Shown piece by piece: positions 55,290 through 64,000 of a DNA stretch of 64,000 nucleotides. The DNA is from Microbulbifer aggregans (lineage in GTDB: Bacteria; Pseudomonadota; Gammaproteobacteria; Pseudomonadales; Cellvibrionaceae): NCBI RefSeq assembly GCF_020524005.1, contig NZ_JAIVKK010000005.1, positions 186,001-250,000 on the forward strand, read 5' to 3'. A model generated the notes under the pieces. It was given only the letters and a program-made list of their open reading frames with translations. It had not been told where the DNA came from and did not search any database. Numbering within the stretch: position 1 is the stretch's first letter; the number at the start of each line of letters is the position of its first letter. The position numbers were made by a program, and so were the translations under genes.

Positions 55290-56912
55290 ATGCAAGCATC
55301 CGATCAGCGGGCCAACGGGCCCAGTTGCGCCCAGGTCCTGATGCACCTACTACGCCAGTACGGTGTGGATACTGTTTTCGGCATTCCCGGAGTACACACC
55401 ATTGAACTCTACCGCGGCCTGCCAGGCAGCGGCTTGACCCATATCACTCCGCGGCACGAACAGGGCGCAGCCTTTATGGCTGACGGCTATGCTCGTGCCA
55501 GTGGCAAGCCCGGGGTATGTTTCCTGATTACCGGCCCCGGTGTAACCAATGCCGCTACCGCGATGGCTCAGGCATATTCCGACTCCATTCCCATGCTGGT
55601 AATCAGTGCAGTCAACCGGCGCGAAGACCTGGGGCTTGGCCGCGGCCGCCTGCACGAATTACCCCGCCAGCAGGATGTTTCCCGGGGTTTCTGTATCTGG
55701 CAACACGCTCTGACCAGCGCCGCGCAACTTCCGGAAGTATTAGCACATGCTTTTCAGGTAATGCGCGCTGGCCGCCCCGGCCCGGTGCATATCGAAATCC
55801 CTATTGACCTCTTCCCAGCCCCGATGGCCGGAGCAATGGAAGATTATCGCGCCGCCCCCGCAGCCGCACTGCCTGCGGCCGCCCCCCGTGCGCTGGAAAC
55901 CGCGGCCGACTGGCTGAGCGAAGCCCGAAAACCGGTGATCCTGCTCGGCGGCGGTGCACAGGAAAGCGGTAAAGAGGCGACCGAACTGGCGGAAAAAATA
56001 GCCGCGCCGGTATTTCTGTCACTCGCGGCAAAAGGTGTGGTCGACGAACGCCATCCACTGTGTGGCGGCGCCAACCTGTCGTTTCAGGCGGTGCGCGATC
56101 GCGTGGAACAGGCCGATGTGGTGCTCGCCGTTGGCACCGAGCTGGCCGAAACCGATCGCAACCTGATGCGCGAAAATTACCATTTTCAGGGCAAGGTTAT
56201 CCGCGTGGATATCGACCCGGCGCAACTGGTGTGTAACGCGAACCCGGATCTCGCCATTTGTGCCGACGCCCGGGCAACGCTCGCGCAACTGGCGGCCCTG
56301 CTGCCGGACACCGATCAACAACGCGTGCAAGCGGCAACCGCAGACGTCGCCAACCTGATCGCCACCTGCCGCCAGGAATGGTGGCCGGGTTCCGAAAGCC
56401 GTTTCCCATGGGTACAGGCCCTGCGCCAGGTATTGCCCGAAGATGGCATCCTGGTGACTGACTCCACGCAACTCGCCTACAACACCAACCACGCGCTGCC
56501 CCTCTATCAGGCGCGCAGCCATATTACGTGCACTACTGGTTACGGAACCCTGGGCTTTGCCCTTCCAGCCGCCATTGGCGCAGCGCTGGCCAGCCCCCGC
56601 GCCGTCATCGGACTGATTGGCGACGGCGGGCTGATGTTTACCCTCGGCGAGCTGGCTGCGGCAGTCGAACGGCAGCTCTCGCTGCCCATTCTGGTGTGGA
56701 ATAACAGCGGTTACGGAGAAATCCGTGATTTCATGGATGAGGCCGCCGTGCCTCAGGAGGGCGTCAACCTGCGCGCGCCAGATTTTGTCGCGCTGGCGGA
56801 ATCTTTCGGCGCCGCGGGCTGCCGAATCTCACAAGCGGACGAACTAGCTCCCGCAATTACGCAGGCCTTCGCGCGCAAGGGCCCCACCCTGATTGAAATC
56901 AGCGCACCATAA
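55290..56912 (+). CDS. ThDP-dependent decarboxylase, probably 5-guanidino-2-oxopentanoate decarboxylase
   Basis: A 540-residue acetolactate-synthase-fold enzyme: the catalytic Glu in PRHEQGAAFMADGYARASG, the central nucleotide-binding domain, and the ThDP motif GDGGLMFTLGELAAAVERQL to NNSGYGEI. The C-terminal half resembles AruI, which decarboxylates 5-guanidino-2-oxopentanoate in arginine transaminase catabolism. An aldehyde dehydrogenase gene follows 27 bp later and would take the aldehyde product. Acetolactate synthase is less likely because no small-subunit gene is adjacent. GGGGA precedes the ATG. Confidence 0.8.
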   Translation: MQASDQRANGPSCAQVLMHLLRQYGVDTVFGIPGVHTIELYRGLPGSGLTHITPRHEQGAAFMADGYARASGKPGVCFLITGPGVTNAATAMAQAYSDSIPMLVISAVNRREDLGLGRGRLHELPRQQDVSRGFCIWQHALTSAAQLPEVLAHAFQVMRAGRPGPVHIEIPIDLFPAPMAGAMEDYRAAPAAALPAAAPRALETAADWLSEARKPVILLGGGAQESGKEATELAEKIAAPVFLSLAAKGVVDERHPLCGGANLSFQAVRDRVEQADVVLAVGTELAETDRNLMRENYHFQGKVIRVDIDPAQLVCNANPDLAICADARATLAQLAALLPDTDQQRVQAATADVANLIATCRQEWWPGSESRFPWVQALRQVLPEDGILVTDSTQLAYNTNHALPLYQARSHITCTTGYGTLGFALPAAIGAALASPRAVIGLIGDGGLMFTLGELAAAVERQLSLPILVWNNSGYGEIRDFMDEAAVPQEGVNLRAPDFVALAESFGAAGCRISQADELAPAITQAFARKGPTLIEISAP

Positions 56913-56939
56913 ATTCACAGGATTTTATCTGGAGCTCCC

Positions 56940-58373
56940 ATGACGGACCTGAAGAAACTACCAACCGACAAACTGTACATTGATGGCGCCTGGCGCGAAT
57001 CCACCAACGGCACCCGCCACCCGGTATTAAATCCCGCCACAGAAGTGGAAATATGCCAGGTGGTACAAGGAACTTCAGAGGATGTAAACGCGGCCGTTAC
57101 CGCCGCACGCAAGGCCTTCAAGGACTGGCGACACAGCCGTGCAGCCAAGCGGCAAGCCCTGATGCACGCCATTGCCGACGGCATGGAAGCGCGTAAACAA
57201 GACCTGATAGAAGCGATATCCCAGGCCCTGGGCTGCCCGGCCCACATTACCGAATGGTTGCATGTAGATGGCCCGATTTATGCGATGCGCTATTACGCCG
57301 ATCGCGCCAAATATATGGAAGAGACCGAACAGGCCGCTCACTCGGTGGTTCTGCGTGAACCCGTCGGCGTATGTGGTTTTATCACCCCATGGAACTACCC
57401 CCTGCACCAGTTCGTGGGCAAGGTCGCTCCGGCGCTGGCCGCAGGTTGCACCATGATCCAGAAACCCTCAGAGATGACCCCGCTGCAGGACTATGTAATG
57501 GCGGAAATCATCGATGCTGCCGGCCTGCCCGCAGGGGTATTCAACCTGGTGCCCGGCGCAGGTCCTGTCGTTGGTGCCGCGCTTTCTTCCCACCCGGATA
57601 TCGACATGGTTTCCTTCACCGGCTCAACCCGCGCCGGCATCGAAGTGGCCAAAGCCGCGGCACCCACGGTGAAGCGTGTGACCCAGGAGCTGGGCGGGAA
57701 ATCGCCACTGATCATCACCCCGGACGCAGACCTGGAGCAGGCCGTGCGCTGGGGCTGTGAGGACGTATTCATCAATAGCGGCCAGACCTGCACCGCTCTC
57801 ACCCGCATGCTGGTACCGGCAGAACGCTACGAAGAGGCCGTGGCCATTGCCAAGGAAGTGGCGGAAGGCATCGCGATGGGTACCGGCAAAGACGCATTCA
57901 TGGGGCCACTCTCTTCTGCCCGCCAGCGCGAAATCGTACGCAGCTATATCGACAAGGGCGTCGCAGAAGGTGCGCGACTGGTAACCGGCGGCAGTGAGGT
58001 GCCCACCGAGTTTCCGCAGGGCTTCTACGTCAAACCCACCGTATTTGCCGATGTCCGCAATGACATGACCATCGCCCGGGAAGAAATCTTTGGGCCGGTA
58101 ACCTGCCTGATCCCATACAGTGATCTGGACGAGGCCATCGCCATCGCCAACGACACCGAATACGGGCTCTCTAGCGGCGTATGGGCAAAAGACGCCGATA
58201 GCGCCATGCCGGTGGTACGGCGCATCGAAGCCGGCCTGTGCTTCGTCAACGGCGGCGAGTTCAATTACGACGCTCCCTTCGGTGGATACAAGCGTTCCGG
58301 CAATGGGCGTGAATTTGGCGAAGCCGGCCTGGATGAGTTTATTGAGCTGAAATCAGTACAGCTACCCGCATAA
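56940..58373 (+). CDS. NAD(P)-dependent aldehyde dehydrogenase
   Basis: A 477-residue ALDH: FITPWNYPLHQFVGKVAPALAAG, Glu250 in TQELGGKSPLI and the catalytic Cys284 in NSGQTCTALTRM; C-terminal PFGGYKRSGNGREFG. It sits 27 bp after the ThDP decarboxylase with GGAG 5-6 nt before the ATG, so the two are likely one operon. The likely substrate is 4-guanidinobutanal or another aldehyde from the upstream enzyme; this is inference from context. Confidence 0.9.
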   Translation: MTDLKKLPTDKLYIDGAWRESTNGTRHPVLNPATEVEICQVVQGTSEDVNAAVTAARKAFKDWRHSRAAKRQALMHAIADGMEARKQDLIEAISQALGCPAHITEWLHVDGPIYAMRYYADRAKYMEETEQAAHSVVLREPVGVCGFITPWNYPLHQFVGKVAPALAAGCTMIQKPSEMTPLQDYVMAEIIDAAGLPAGVFNLVPGAGPVVGAALSSHPDIDMVSFTGSTRAGIEVAKAAAPTVKRVTQELGGKSPLIITPDADLEQAVRWGCEDVFINSGQTCTALTRMLVPAERYEEAVAIAKEVAEGIAMGTGKDAFMGPLSSARQREIVRSYIDKGVAEGARLVTGGSEVPTEFPQGFYVKPTVFADVRNDMTIAREEIFGPVTCLIPYSDLDEAIAIANDTEYGLSSGVWAKDADSAMPVVRRIEAGLCFVNGGEFNYDAPFGGYKRSGNGREFGEAGLDEFIELKSVQLPA

Positions 58374-58631
58374 AATCCTGTAGCGCCGCCTTAAGTGGCG
58401 GCGCTGTTGACTGATAATTCCCTCCCCGCTATCTTTGCCCGCGACATCAAGAGAGTGGCTGACGCCAACGCCAACCTGCCTACCGGGGCAAGGTGGTTTC
58501 CCTTCGCATATTGCATATTTTTTGCACGCTGCGTTGGGGATGGGGCTCTTGCTGGTACTTTAACCAGCGACGCAATCCTACCGGATAGCGATGATTCTGA
58601 CATTTCAGAGCATCGCCTCTTCCGCCGTCAG

Positions 58632-58660
58632 CCCTCCAGATTTTTAAATTGGAGGGAACA
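58632..58660 (+). promoter_or_regulatory. Hairpin that masks the Shine-Dalgarno of the small ORF at 58660
   Basis: CCCTCCA (58632-58638) pairs perfectly with TGGAGGG (58650-58656), which is the ribosome-binding site placed 3 nt before the ATG at 58660. The 11-nt AT-only loop includes ATTT/AAAT that can pair further. Such structures can act as thermosensors or translational switches. Confidence 0.5.
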
Positions 58661-58875
58661 TGTCCGAATTACAGCTATCCAGCACCGACGTTATCGAAAT
58701 CCAGATTGCCCCCAAGCGCAGCCGAACGGCCGTGAGGGCGGTAAAACGTGGCGATCGCCAGCTGCTGTGGCAGTTACTGTTCGACTCGACGGAAGACGCG
58801 CTGGCGTTCGCCACCCACTGCCGCGCCAGCGACGTACCGGTCACGGCCCACAAGGCCTGTGAATTGGCGGGATAA
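58660..58875 (+). CDS. Small hypothetical protein
   Basis: A 71-residue soluble protein (starting MSELQLSSTDVIEIQIAPKR) with Arg/Lys-rich centre and an Ala/His-rich C-terminus; no recognised family. The strong Shine-Dalgarno GGAGGG supports it as a real gene. It lies between the ALDH gene and kbl, about 150 bp before kbl. Its Shine-Dalgarno is in a hairpin, so translation may be regulated. Confidence 0.65.
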   Translation: MSELQLSSTDVIEIQIAPKRSRTAVRAVKRGDRQLLWQLLFDSTEDALAFATHCRASDVPVTAHKACELAG

Positions 58876-59024
58876 ATCGAGCCGCGCGTTGCGCGCCGAG
58901 CAACCTACAATACCCGGTATCCAGATACCCGGCAGATGGACGCTCCAACGACGAGATTCCCTTTTGCGTCCATCTCAATGCCAACGCAGTGCCACAAGCA
59001 CACTGAAGGAGCCAATAACAACTT

Positions 59025-60224
59025 ATGTCCAAGCCCGAGAACTTTTTCCAGCACCTGCGCGATGAACTGAAGCAGATTGAAGCTGATGGCCTCTACAAGC
59101 GCGAGCGCATCATCACGTCCCAACAGAGCGCCGAGATCCAGGTCAACAACGACACCCGGGTACTCAACTTCTGCGCCAACAACTACCTCGGGCTGGCCAA
59201 TCACCCCGACCTGATCCAGGCGGCAAAAGATGGCCTGGACCAGTACGGCTTTGGCATGGCTTCCGTGCGCTTTATCTGCGGTACCCAGGACATTCACAAG
59301 GCACTCGAGTCCCGTCTGTCCGACTTCCTGCAGACCGAAGACACCATCCTTTACACCTCCTGTTTCGACGCGAATGGCGGCCTGTTCGAAACCCTGCTTG
59401 GCCCGGAAGATGCGATCATCTCCGACGCCCTGAACCACGCCTCCATCATCGATGGCGTGCGCCTGTGTAAAGCGAAGCGCTTCCGCTATGCCAACAACGA
59501 CCTGGCAGACCTGGAAGAGCAGCTGAAAGCCGCCGACGCAGCCGGTGCCAAAACCAAGTTGATCGCCACCGACGGCGTGTTCTCCATGGACGGCGTTATT
59601 GCCGACCTCAAAGGCATTTGCGATCTGGCAGACAAATACAACGCCCTGGTGATGGTCGACGATTCCCATGCGGTGGGCTTCCTCGGCGAACACGGCCGCG
59701 GCACCCATGAGTACTGCGACGTGATCGAGCGCGTCGACATCATCACCGGCACCTTGGGCAAAGCCCTGGGCGGCGCGTCCGGCGGTTTCACTTCCGGCCG
59801 CAAGGAAATCATCGACCTCCTGCGCCAGCGCTCACGCCCTTACCTGTTCTCCAACTCCGTAGCACCGGCGATTGTCACCGCCTCCCTGAAGGTGCTGGAC
59901 ATGCTGGTGGAAGGAGGCGAGTTGCGCACCCAGCTGCAGGAAAACTCCGCGTATTTCCGCAAGCGTATGACCGAAGCCGGTTTCACCCTGGCTGGCGCCG
60001 ACCACGCGATTATTCCGGTAATGATCGGCGACGCCGCCCTGGCCCAGCAGATGGCAGACAAGATGCTGCAGAAAGGCATCTACGTTGTCGGCTTCTTCTA
60101 TCCGGTAGTACCGAAAGGACAGGCTCGCATCCGCACCCAGATGTCCGCTGCGCACACCCGCGAACAACTCGATCGCTGTATCGATGCTTTTGTGGAAGTC
60201 GGCAAAGAGCTGAACATCATCTAA
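59025..60224 (+). CDS. kbl: Glycine C-acetyltransferase (2-amino-3-ketobutyrate CoA ligase)
   Basis: PLP enzyme that splits 2-amino-3-oxobutyrate with CoA into glycine and acetyl-CoA. The 399-residue product has [53 protein letters not shown] and the PLP-lysine region [16 protein letters not shown]. Shine-Dalgarno AAGGAG lies 12 nt upstream. It is directly followed by tdh, the usual threonine-degradation pair. Confidence 0.97.
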   Translation: MSKPENFFQHLRDELKQIEADGLYKRERIITSQQSAEIQVNNDTRVLNFCANNYLGLANHPDLIQAAKDGLDQYGFGMASVRFICGTQDIHKALESRLSDFLQTEDTILYTSCFDANGGLFETLLGPEDAIISDALNHASIIDGVRLCKAKRFRYANNDLADLEEQLKAADAAGAKTKLIATDGVFSMDGVIADLKGICDLADKYNALVMVDDSHAVGFLGEHGRGTHEYCDVIERVDIITGTLGKALGGASGGFTSGRKEIIDLLRQRSRPYLFSNSVAPAIVTASLKVLDMLVEGGELRTQLQENSAYFRKRMTEAGFTLAGADHAIIPVMIGDAALAQQMADKMLQKGIYVVGFFYPVVPKGQARIRTQMSAAHTREQLDRCIDAFVEVGKELNII

Positions 60225-60231
60225 TCGCAAT

Positions 60232-60272
60232 GCGGAGCCTCGGCTCCGCTTTGCAGTCCTCAGGACTGCAAA
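60232..60272 (+). other. Tandem hairpins between kbl and tdh
   Basis: GCGGAGCC/GGCTCCGC (60232-60249) and TTTGCAGTCCT/AGGACTGCAAA (60250-60272) lie back to back, 7 bp after the kbl stop. No T-run follows, so these are more likely mRNA-stability or attenuation structures than terminators. Confidence 0.55.
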
Positions 60273-60315
60273 ACGCAATCTGACAAGCTGCAATCTGAGA
60301 AGTACTACAGGATTT

Positions 60316-61341
60316 ATGAAAGCTTTATCCAAATTGAAATCCGAACCCGGCATCTGGATGACGGATGCCGAAATTCCGGAGCCAGGGCACAACGACCTGC
60401 TGATCAAGATCCGCAAGACCGCTATTTGCGGCACCGACATGCACATTTACCACTGGGATGAGTGGTCCCAGAAAACCATTCCGGTACCCATGATTGTCGG
60501 TCACGAGTATGTGGGTGAAGTGGTTGGTATGGGCCAGGAAGTCGCCGGCTTCAATATTGGCGACCGGGTTTCCGGCGAAGGCCATATTACCTGCGGCCAC
60601 TGCCGCAACTGCCGCGCCGGCCGCCGTCACCTGTGCCGCAACACCTACGGTGTGGGCGTTGACCGCCAGGGTGCATTTGCCGAGTACCTGGTCATTCCGG
60701 CCCTGAACGCGTTCAAGATCCCGGACAACATCTCCGACGATCTCGCGTCCATCTTCGACCCGTTCGGCAACGCCGTACACACTGCGCTGTCGTTTGACCT
60801 GGTCGGTGAAGACGTACTGATTACCGGCGCCGGCCCCATCGGCATTATGGCGGCCGCAGTAGCCCGCCACGTGGGCGCACGTCACGTCGTGATTACCGAC
60901 ATCAATGACTACCGCCTGGACCTGGCAAAGAAAATGGGTGCAACCCGCACCGTCAATGTCAGCCGCGAAAAACTGCCGGACGTGATGAAAGAAATCGGCA
61001 TGACCGAAGGCTTTGACGTCGGCCTGGAAATGTCCGGTGTATCCGTCGCTTTCCGCGATATGCTGTCGGCTATGAACCACGGTGGCAAGATCGCGATGCT
61101 GGGTATTCCCCCGGGTGAAATGGCGATCGACTGGAGCCAGGTCATTTTCAAGGGCCTCATCATCAAGGGTATTTACGGCCGCGAGATGTTTGAGACCTGG
61201 TACAAGATGGCAAGCCTGATCCAATCCGGCCTCGACCTGTCTCCGATCATTACCCACGAGTTCTCGATCGACGACTTCCAGAAGGGGTTCGATACCATGG
61301 GTTCAGGTGAGTCCGGTAAGGTAATCCTTAACTGGCAGTGA
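60316..61341 (+). CDS. tdh: L-threonine 3-dehydrogenase
   Basis: Zinc-dependent medium-chain dehydrogenase that oxidises threonine to 2-amino-3-oxobutyrate, the substrate of Kbl. The 341-residue protein has [16 protein letters not shown] (catalytic Zn ligand Cys), VGHEYVGEV, the structural zinc Cys set ([15 protein letters not shown]) and a Rossmann loop [21 protein letters not shown] lies just upstream of the ATG. Confidence 0.97.
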   Translation: MKALSKLKSEPGIWMTDAEIPEPGHNDLLIKIRKTAICGTDMHIYHWDEWSQKTIPVPMIVGHEYVGEVVGMGQEVAGFNIGDRVSGEGHITCGHCRNCRAGRRHLCRNTYGVGVDRQGAFAEYLVIPALNAFKIPDNISDDLASIFDPFGNAVHTALSFDLVGEDVLITGAGPIGIMAAAVARHVGARHVVITDINDYRLDLAKKMGATRTVNVSREKLPDVMKEIGMTEGFDVGLEMSGVSVAFRDMLSAMNHGGKIAMLGIPPGEMAIDWSQVIFKGLIIKGIYGREMFETWYKMASLIQSGLDLSPIITHEFSIDDFQKGFDTMGSGESGKVILNWQ

Positions 61342-61434
61342 GCTAGCCCGCTGCCATCGCCGGTTTTTGAGGTCGCACTGGGATAGCTGAGTGATGAATA
61401 TTTTCAGCTGACGAAGTGCAAACGGCGAAATGAA

Positions 61435-61546
61435 GGCTAAGTATCGGGTGGAGCATTTCGAAAGCGTCGGCGACAAGGACGCCGCCGACGCAGCGTACAG
61501 GGATGTATCCACAGCGGTTTCGAAATGCTCCACCCGATACTTAGCC
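61435..61546. repeat. Nested inverted-repeat element downstream of tdh
   Basis: Arms at 61435-61463 and 61518-61546 are a perfect 29-bp inverted repeat. Within are a 9-bp hairpin (GCGTCGGCG 61464-61472 with CGCCGACGC 61483-61491) and a TACA-GGGA-TGTA hairpin (61496-61507). The ACA-GGGA-TGT core is shared with the element at 11291-11397. It is probably a short mobile or extragenic repeat and could form a very stable RNA or DNA cruciform. Confidence 0.78.
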
Positions 61547-61599
61547 GCCACCACAGCGGGTCAATACCCCTTTACGGGAAAGACCAAGGAGCAAAATCC

Positions 61600-61758
61600 A
61601 TGCTAAGAGTCATCGGTGTACTACTATTCGCCCTGCTCCTGCTCTGGCTCGCGGGCTACATCTACTACAAAAACAAAGGCGAAAACGAAACCAGCCACAC
61701 TTCCAGTCAACCGCCCTGGCATATCGCAGCGTCGGAAATCACAAACCCAGCTTCCTGA
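61600..61758 (+). CDS. Small single-pass membrane protein
   Basis: A 52-residue protein (start MLRVIGVLLFALLLLWLAG) with one N-terminal transmembrane helix of about 19 residues and a polar C-terminus (YKNKGENETSHTSSQPPWH). A strong Shine-Dalgarno (AAGGAG, 8 nt) supports it even though it is short. It lies just after the inverted-repeat element and overlaps the antiporter 3' end by 20 bp on the opposite strand. The function is unknown. Confidence 0.6.
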   Translation: MLRVIGVLLFALLLLWLAGYIYYKNKGENETSHTSSQPPWHIAASEITNPAS

Positions 61759-62980
61759 TCAAACGCGTGCTGGACGTTCCCTGTACCAGCAACGAAAACA
61801 ACACCACACCGAATACGATCGACTGTACTGTCCACCAGTACGGCAGATCGGTTGGCAATGACAGTACCAACGCCACCGCAATCACACCCCGCAAACCACC
61901 CCAGCTCAGCACCAGTCGCCAGCTTTTCGGAATGGGTGGCCCGACGAAACGGGCCAGCGGCGCCAGCATGAAAATAGCCAGCGCACGTGCGCCCAATGCG
62001 GCCGCTATGCCGATCAGCATGGCCAGCCATTGCTGGTAAAACATATCAAACGTAATCACCAGCCCCATAATCACGAAAATCAACGCGTTAAACAGGAGTT
62101 CAAGCCATTCCCAGGTGGGTTCCGCGTGTACTAGAAAAGATTCGTGCTGTTCACGCAAACACGCGCGCGCAACAATCGCGCACACCATGACCGACAAAAT
62201 ACCCGACACCCTTACCACGTGCTCTGCCAGATAAAAACTGCCGAACGCCGCAAGCACCAGAACCATTAAAGCCGCACCGGCGGAGGCGATAAACAGAATT
62301 ACAATCGCAGTCAGCAGGCCACAAATGGCACCAATGGCGAGTCCGCCAAAAAATACCGCGGAAAAATACAGGGAAAAACCACCTGCACCGGTAATTAGCT
62401 CTCCAGTAGCGCTCGCGCCCTCCATCACACTATGAGTCGCAATACCCAATACAAAAGTAAACAATACAATCGCCGCGGCATCATTAAACAGACTCTCACC
62501 TTCCACTAACGTCAATAGCTCTCCATTGGCGTCTCGCTCACGCAGCCGCGTCACCACCGCAATCGGGTCGGTCGCCACAAGAATCGCACCGGTCAGTAAA
62601 GCCGCCAGCCAGGGAAAGCCCTCAGGATGATAGATTCCGAAATACACCAATGCTGCGGTAATCAGCATGCAAACCACAACACCCAGCGTAGAGAGGAGGA
62701 TGATCGGTCCAAGCCATTGGAAAAGCATTTGCGGGTCTATTTTCCAGGCGGAGCCGAAAATCAGAACAGGCAGAATGACGAAGAACACCAGGTGATGCAG
62801 GTTCTCGGCGCGCAGACCGGTGTCGTAATCCAGCACGGGCAGCAACATTCCGGCGAGCACGCCGGCAATCAGGCAACCGAGCGTATTGTCGCGCCCGAGA
62901 AGCCGTGCAATTGCCAAACCGAATACTGCGGCCACCGCCATGTAGAGGCCCTGACCAACCAGGGTAGTTACACCATCCAT
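61739..62980 (-). CDS. CPA1-family cation:proton antiporter (NhaP type)
   Basis: A 413-residue polytopic inner-membrane protein of about 12 segments, with the CPA1 ion-site motifs ATDPIAVV and GESLFNDAAAIVLF and the C-terminal WGGLRGVIAVALVLSLP. It should exchange Na+ or K+ for H+, useful in a marine habitat. The short cytoplasmic tail ends in KLGL. GGGAAAGG precedes the ATG. Confidence 0.92.
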   Translation of the reverse strand: MDGVTTLVGQGLYMAVAAVFGLAIARLLGRDNTLGCLIAGVLAGMLLPVLDYDTGLRAENLHHLVFFVILPVLIFGSAWKIDPQMLFQWLGPIILLSTLGVVVCMLITAALVYFGIYHPEGFPWLAALLTGAILVATDPIAVVTRLRERDANGELLTLVEGESLFNDAAAIVLFTFVLGIATHSVMEGASATGELITGAGGFSLYFSAVFFGGLAIGAICGLLTAIVILFIASAGAALMVLVLAAFGSFYLAEHVVRVSGILSVMVCAIVARACLREQHESFLVHAEPTWEWLELLFNALIFVIMGLVITFDMFYQQWLAMLIGIAAALGARALAIFMLAPLARFVGPPIPKSWRLVLSWGGLRGVIAVALVLSLPTDLPYWWTVQSIVFGVVLFSLLVQGTSSTRLIRKLGL

Positions 62981-63018
62981 ACCTTTCCCTTATTCCATTA
63001 CTACGCTGGCCACGTTGC

Positions 63019-64000
63019 TCAGTCGCGGTCTGACGCAATCACGGATTTCGGCTTTACATCCGGCACCGTATCCGAGAGCGGCATCGGCACACCGCGCTCG
63101 TTGATAACTTCCACATCGGAGCGACGCAGCTGGCGTGGCTCGGCTACACCGCAGGAATGCGCGATGGTACCCACTTCATATGCCATATTGCGCGCGTAGT
63201 TATAAACCCGCTCCGCCTTGTCCATGGGATCCAGTCCCTGCTGCAAATCCGGGTTGTGGGTCGTCACGCCGGTCGGACAGGTATTGCGATTGCACTGCAT
63301 GGCCTGGATACAACCAAGGGCAAACATAAAGCCGCGGCCACAATTGATGAAATCGGCCCCCATCGCCAGAGCCCAGGCCACCATGGAGGGGGTCAGCAGC
63401 TTGCCCGCGCAAATAATCTTGATGCGATCGCGCAGGCCGTATTGCGCCAGAAGATCCACCACTAAAGGCAGGCTGCGGTTTAGCGGCAACCCCATGTAAT
63501 CCATCAGGCTCTGGGGCGCAGCACCGCTGCCGCCATCTGCGCTGTCGATCGTGATAAAGTCCGGCGCCGACTCGATTCCGCGCTGTTGAATGGTTTCGCA
63601 CAACTCGTGCAACCAGTTGCTGCTACCAATCACACACTTGAACCCGGTCGGTTTGCCGGTGACTTCGCGGATATGCCCGATCATATCCAGCAACCCACCT
63701 ACATCCCTGAACTCGGGGTGGCCATTGGGGCTGATGGAATCCTCTCCAACATGGATACCGCGCACGGCAGCAATTTCCGGTGTGACCTTGATTCCAGGCA
63801 GGATTCCTCCTTTACCGGGCTTGGCGCCCTGAGAGAGCTTCAACTCAAACATCTTCACCTGCTCATACGCCGCCACTTCCGCCAGCTTCTTGTCGGACAG
63901 GTTGCCTTCTTTGTCACGCACGCCGTATTTCGCGGTGCCAATCTGAAACACAATGTCGCAACCACCAGACAAATGATGGGACGAAAGACCACCCTCCCCG
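63019..64000 (-). CDS. FMN-binding glutamate-synthase-family protein, 5' end outside window
   Basis: The partial frame covers about 326 residues, open to the window edge. Upstream of the first in-frame start codon at 63972 it continues with GEGGLSSHHLSGGCDIVFQIG, the typical FMN-domain entry. Further motifs: KGGILPGIKVTPEIA, TIDSADGGSGAAPQSLMD, ICAGKL and the iron-sulphur cysteines in CIQAMQCNRNTCPTG. The family is related to ferredoxin- or NADPH-glutamate synthase but lacks the amidotransferase domain. The visible portion ends with VIASDRD. Confidence 0.9.
   Translation of the reverse strand, partial: GEGGLSSHHLSGGCDIVFQIGTAKYGVRDKEGNLSDKKLAEVAAYEQVKMFELKLSQGAKPGKGGILPGIKVTPEIAAVRGIHVGEDSISPNGHPEFRDVGGLLDMIGHIREVTGKPTGFKCVIGSSNWLHELCETIQQRGIESAPDFITIDSADGGSGAAPQSLMDYMGLPLNRSLPLVVDLLAQYGLRDRIKIICAGKLLTPSMVAWALAMGADFINCGRGFMFALGCIQAMQCNRNTCPTGVTTHNPDLQQGLDPMDKAERVYNYARNMAYEVGTIAHSCGVAEPRQLRRSDVEVINERGVPMPLSDTVPDVKPKSVIASDRD

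Noticed and set aside
58395..58862. 155-codon ORF between the ALDH gene and kbl
   Set aside because: Overlaps the better-supported 71-aa ORF at 58660, which has GGAGGG before its ATG; the composition looks random.
1..64000. tRNA, rRNA or CRISPR array
   Set aside because: I found no cloverleaf-type sequences with TTCGA arms, no rRNA-like stretches and no regularly spaced direct repeats longer than 20 bp.

Overview
The window reads as chromosomal DNA of a marine-type gammaproteobacterium. The rpsB-tsf-pyrH-frr-uppS operon, the divergent map-glnD-dapC block, the scpA-scpB-rluB cluster, guaB-guaA and xseA all fit that class. The moderately high GC, the acidic protein tails, the exosortase E/VPEID-CTERM pair and the sphingomonad/Cellvibrio-style TonB receptor suggest the Cellvibrionales (Microbulbifer/Saccharophagus neighbourhood). 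That placement is inference; there is no rRNA in the window to confirm it. I see no tRNA, rRNA, CRISPR array, prophage or intact insertion sequence.

Layout. 1-3735 (minus): uppS (partial), frr, pyrH, tsf, rpsB. 4152-12577 (plus): map, glnD, dapC, nth, an ArsC/YffB-like gene, dapD, dapE, i.e. diaminopimelate/lysine synthesis plus nitrogen sensing. 12749-19083: an Asp-rich DUF4397 lipoprotein, a flavodoxin with a small partner, a Spy/CpxP-like periplasmic protein divergent from a CpxRA-like two-component system, and an SRPBCC protein. 19149-24122 (minus): rluB, scpB, scpA, yciO, rnm. 24358-29398 (plus): a membrane protein, yciI, an SH3/coiled-coil protein, a cyclophilin, an atypical pdxJ, a DUF2520 oxidoreductase and a SpoU methyltransferase. 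29767-31616: two unrecognised, coupled, AT-richer genes. 31872-32975: an OmpA-like porin.

33430-37886 (minus): a Fur-controlled ferric iron unit in which an unrecognised periplasmic helical protein precedes fbpA, fbpB and fbpC. 38295-40899: an adenylate cyclase overlapping a TPR lipoprotein. 40943-42977 (minus): an exosortase E/CPBP-protease fusion and a His/Gly-rich VPEID-CTERM protein, the likely dedicated substrate. 43628-48322: guaA, guaB and divergent xseA. 48446-51713: a lytic transglycosylase with two solute-binding domains whose 3' end runs antisense into a quinone oxidoreductase gene. 51779-55058: a TonB receptor and pdxH. 55290-61341: amino-acid catabolism (ThDP decarboxylase, aldehyde dehydrogenase, kbl, tdh). 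61600-64000: a tiny membrane ORF, a CPA1 antiporter and a partial glutamate-synthase-like gene.

Most notable signals: a ladder of five CpxR-like half-sites at exact 10-bp pitch; a Fur box overlapping a promoter for a possible new iron gene; the XrtE/VPEID pair; two nested inverted-repeat elements sharing an ACA-GGGA-TGT core; a Shine-Dalgarno-masking hairpin before a small ORF; and the two-gene unknown island.
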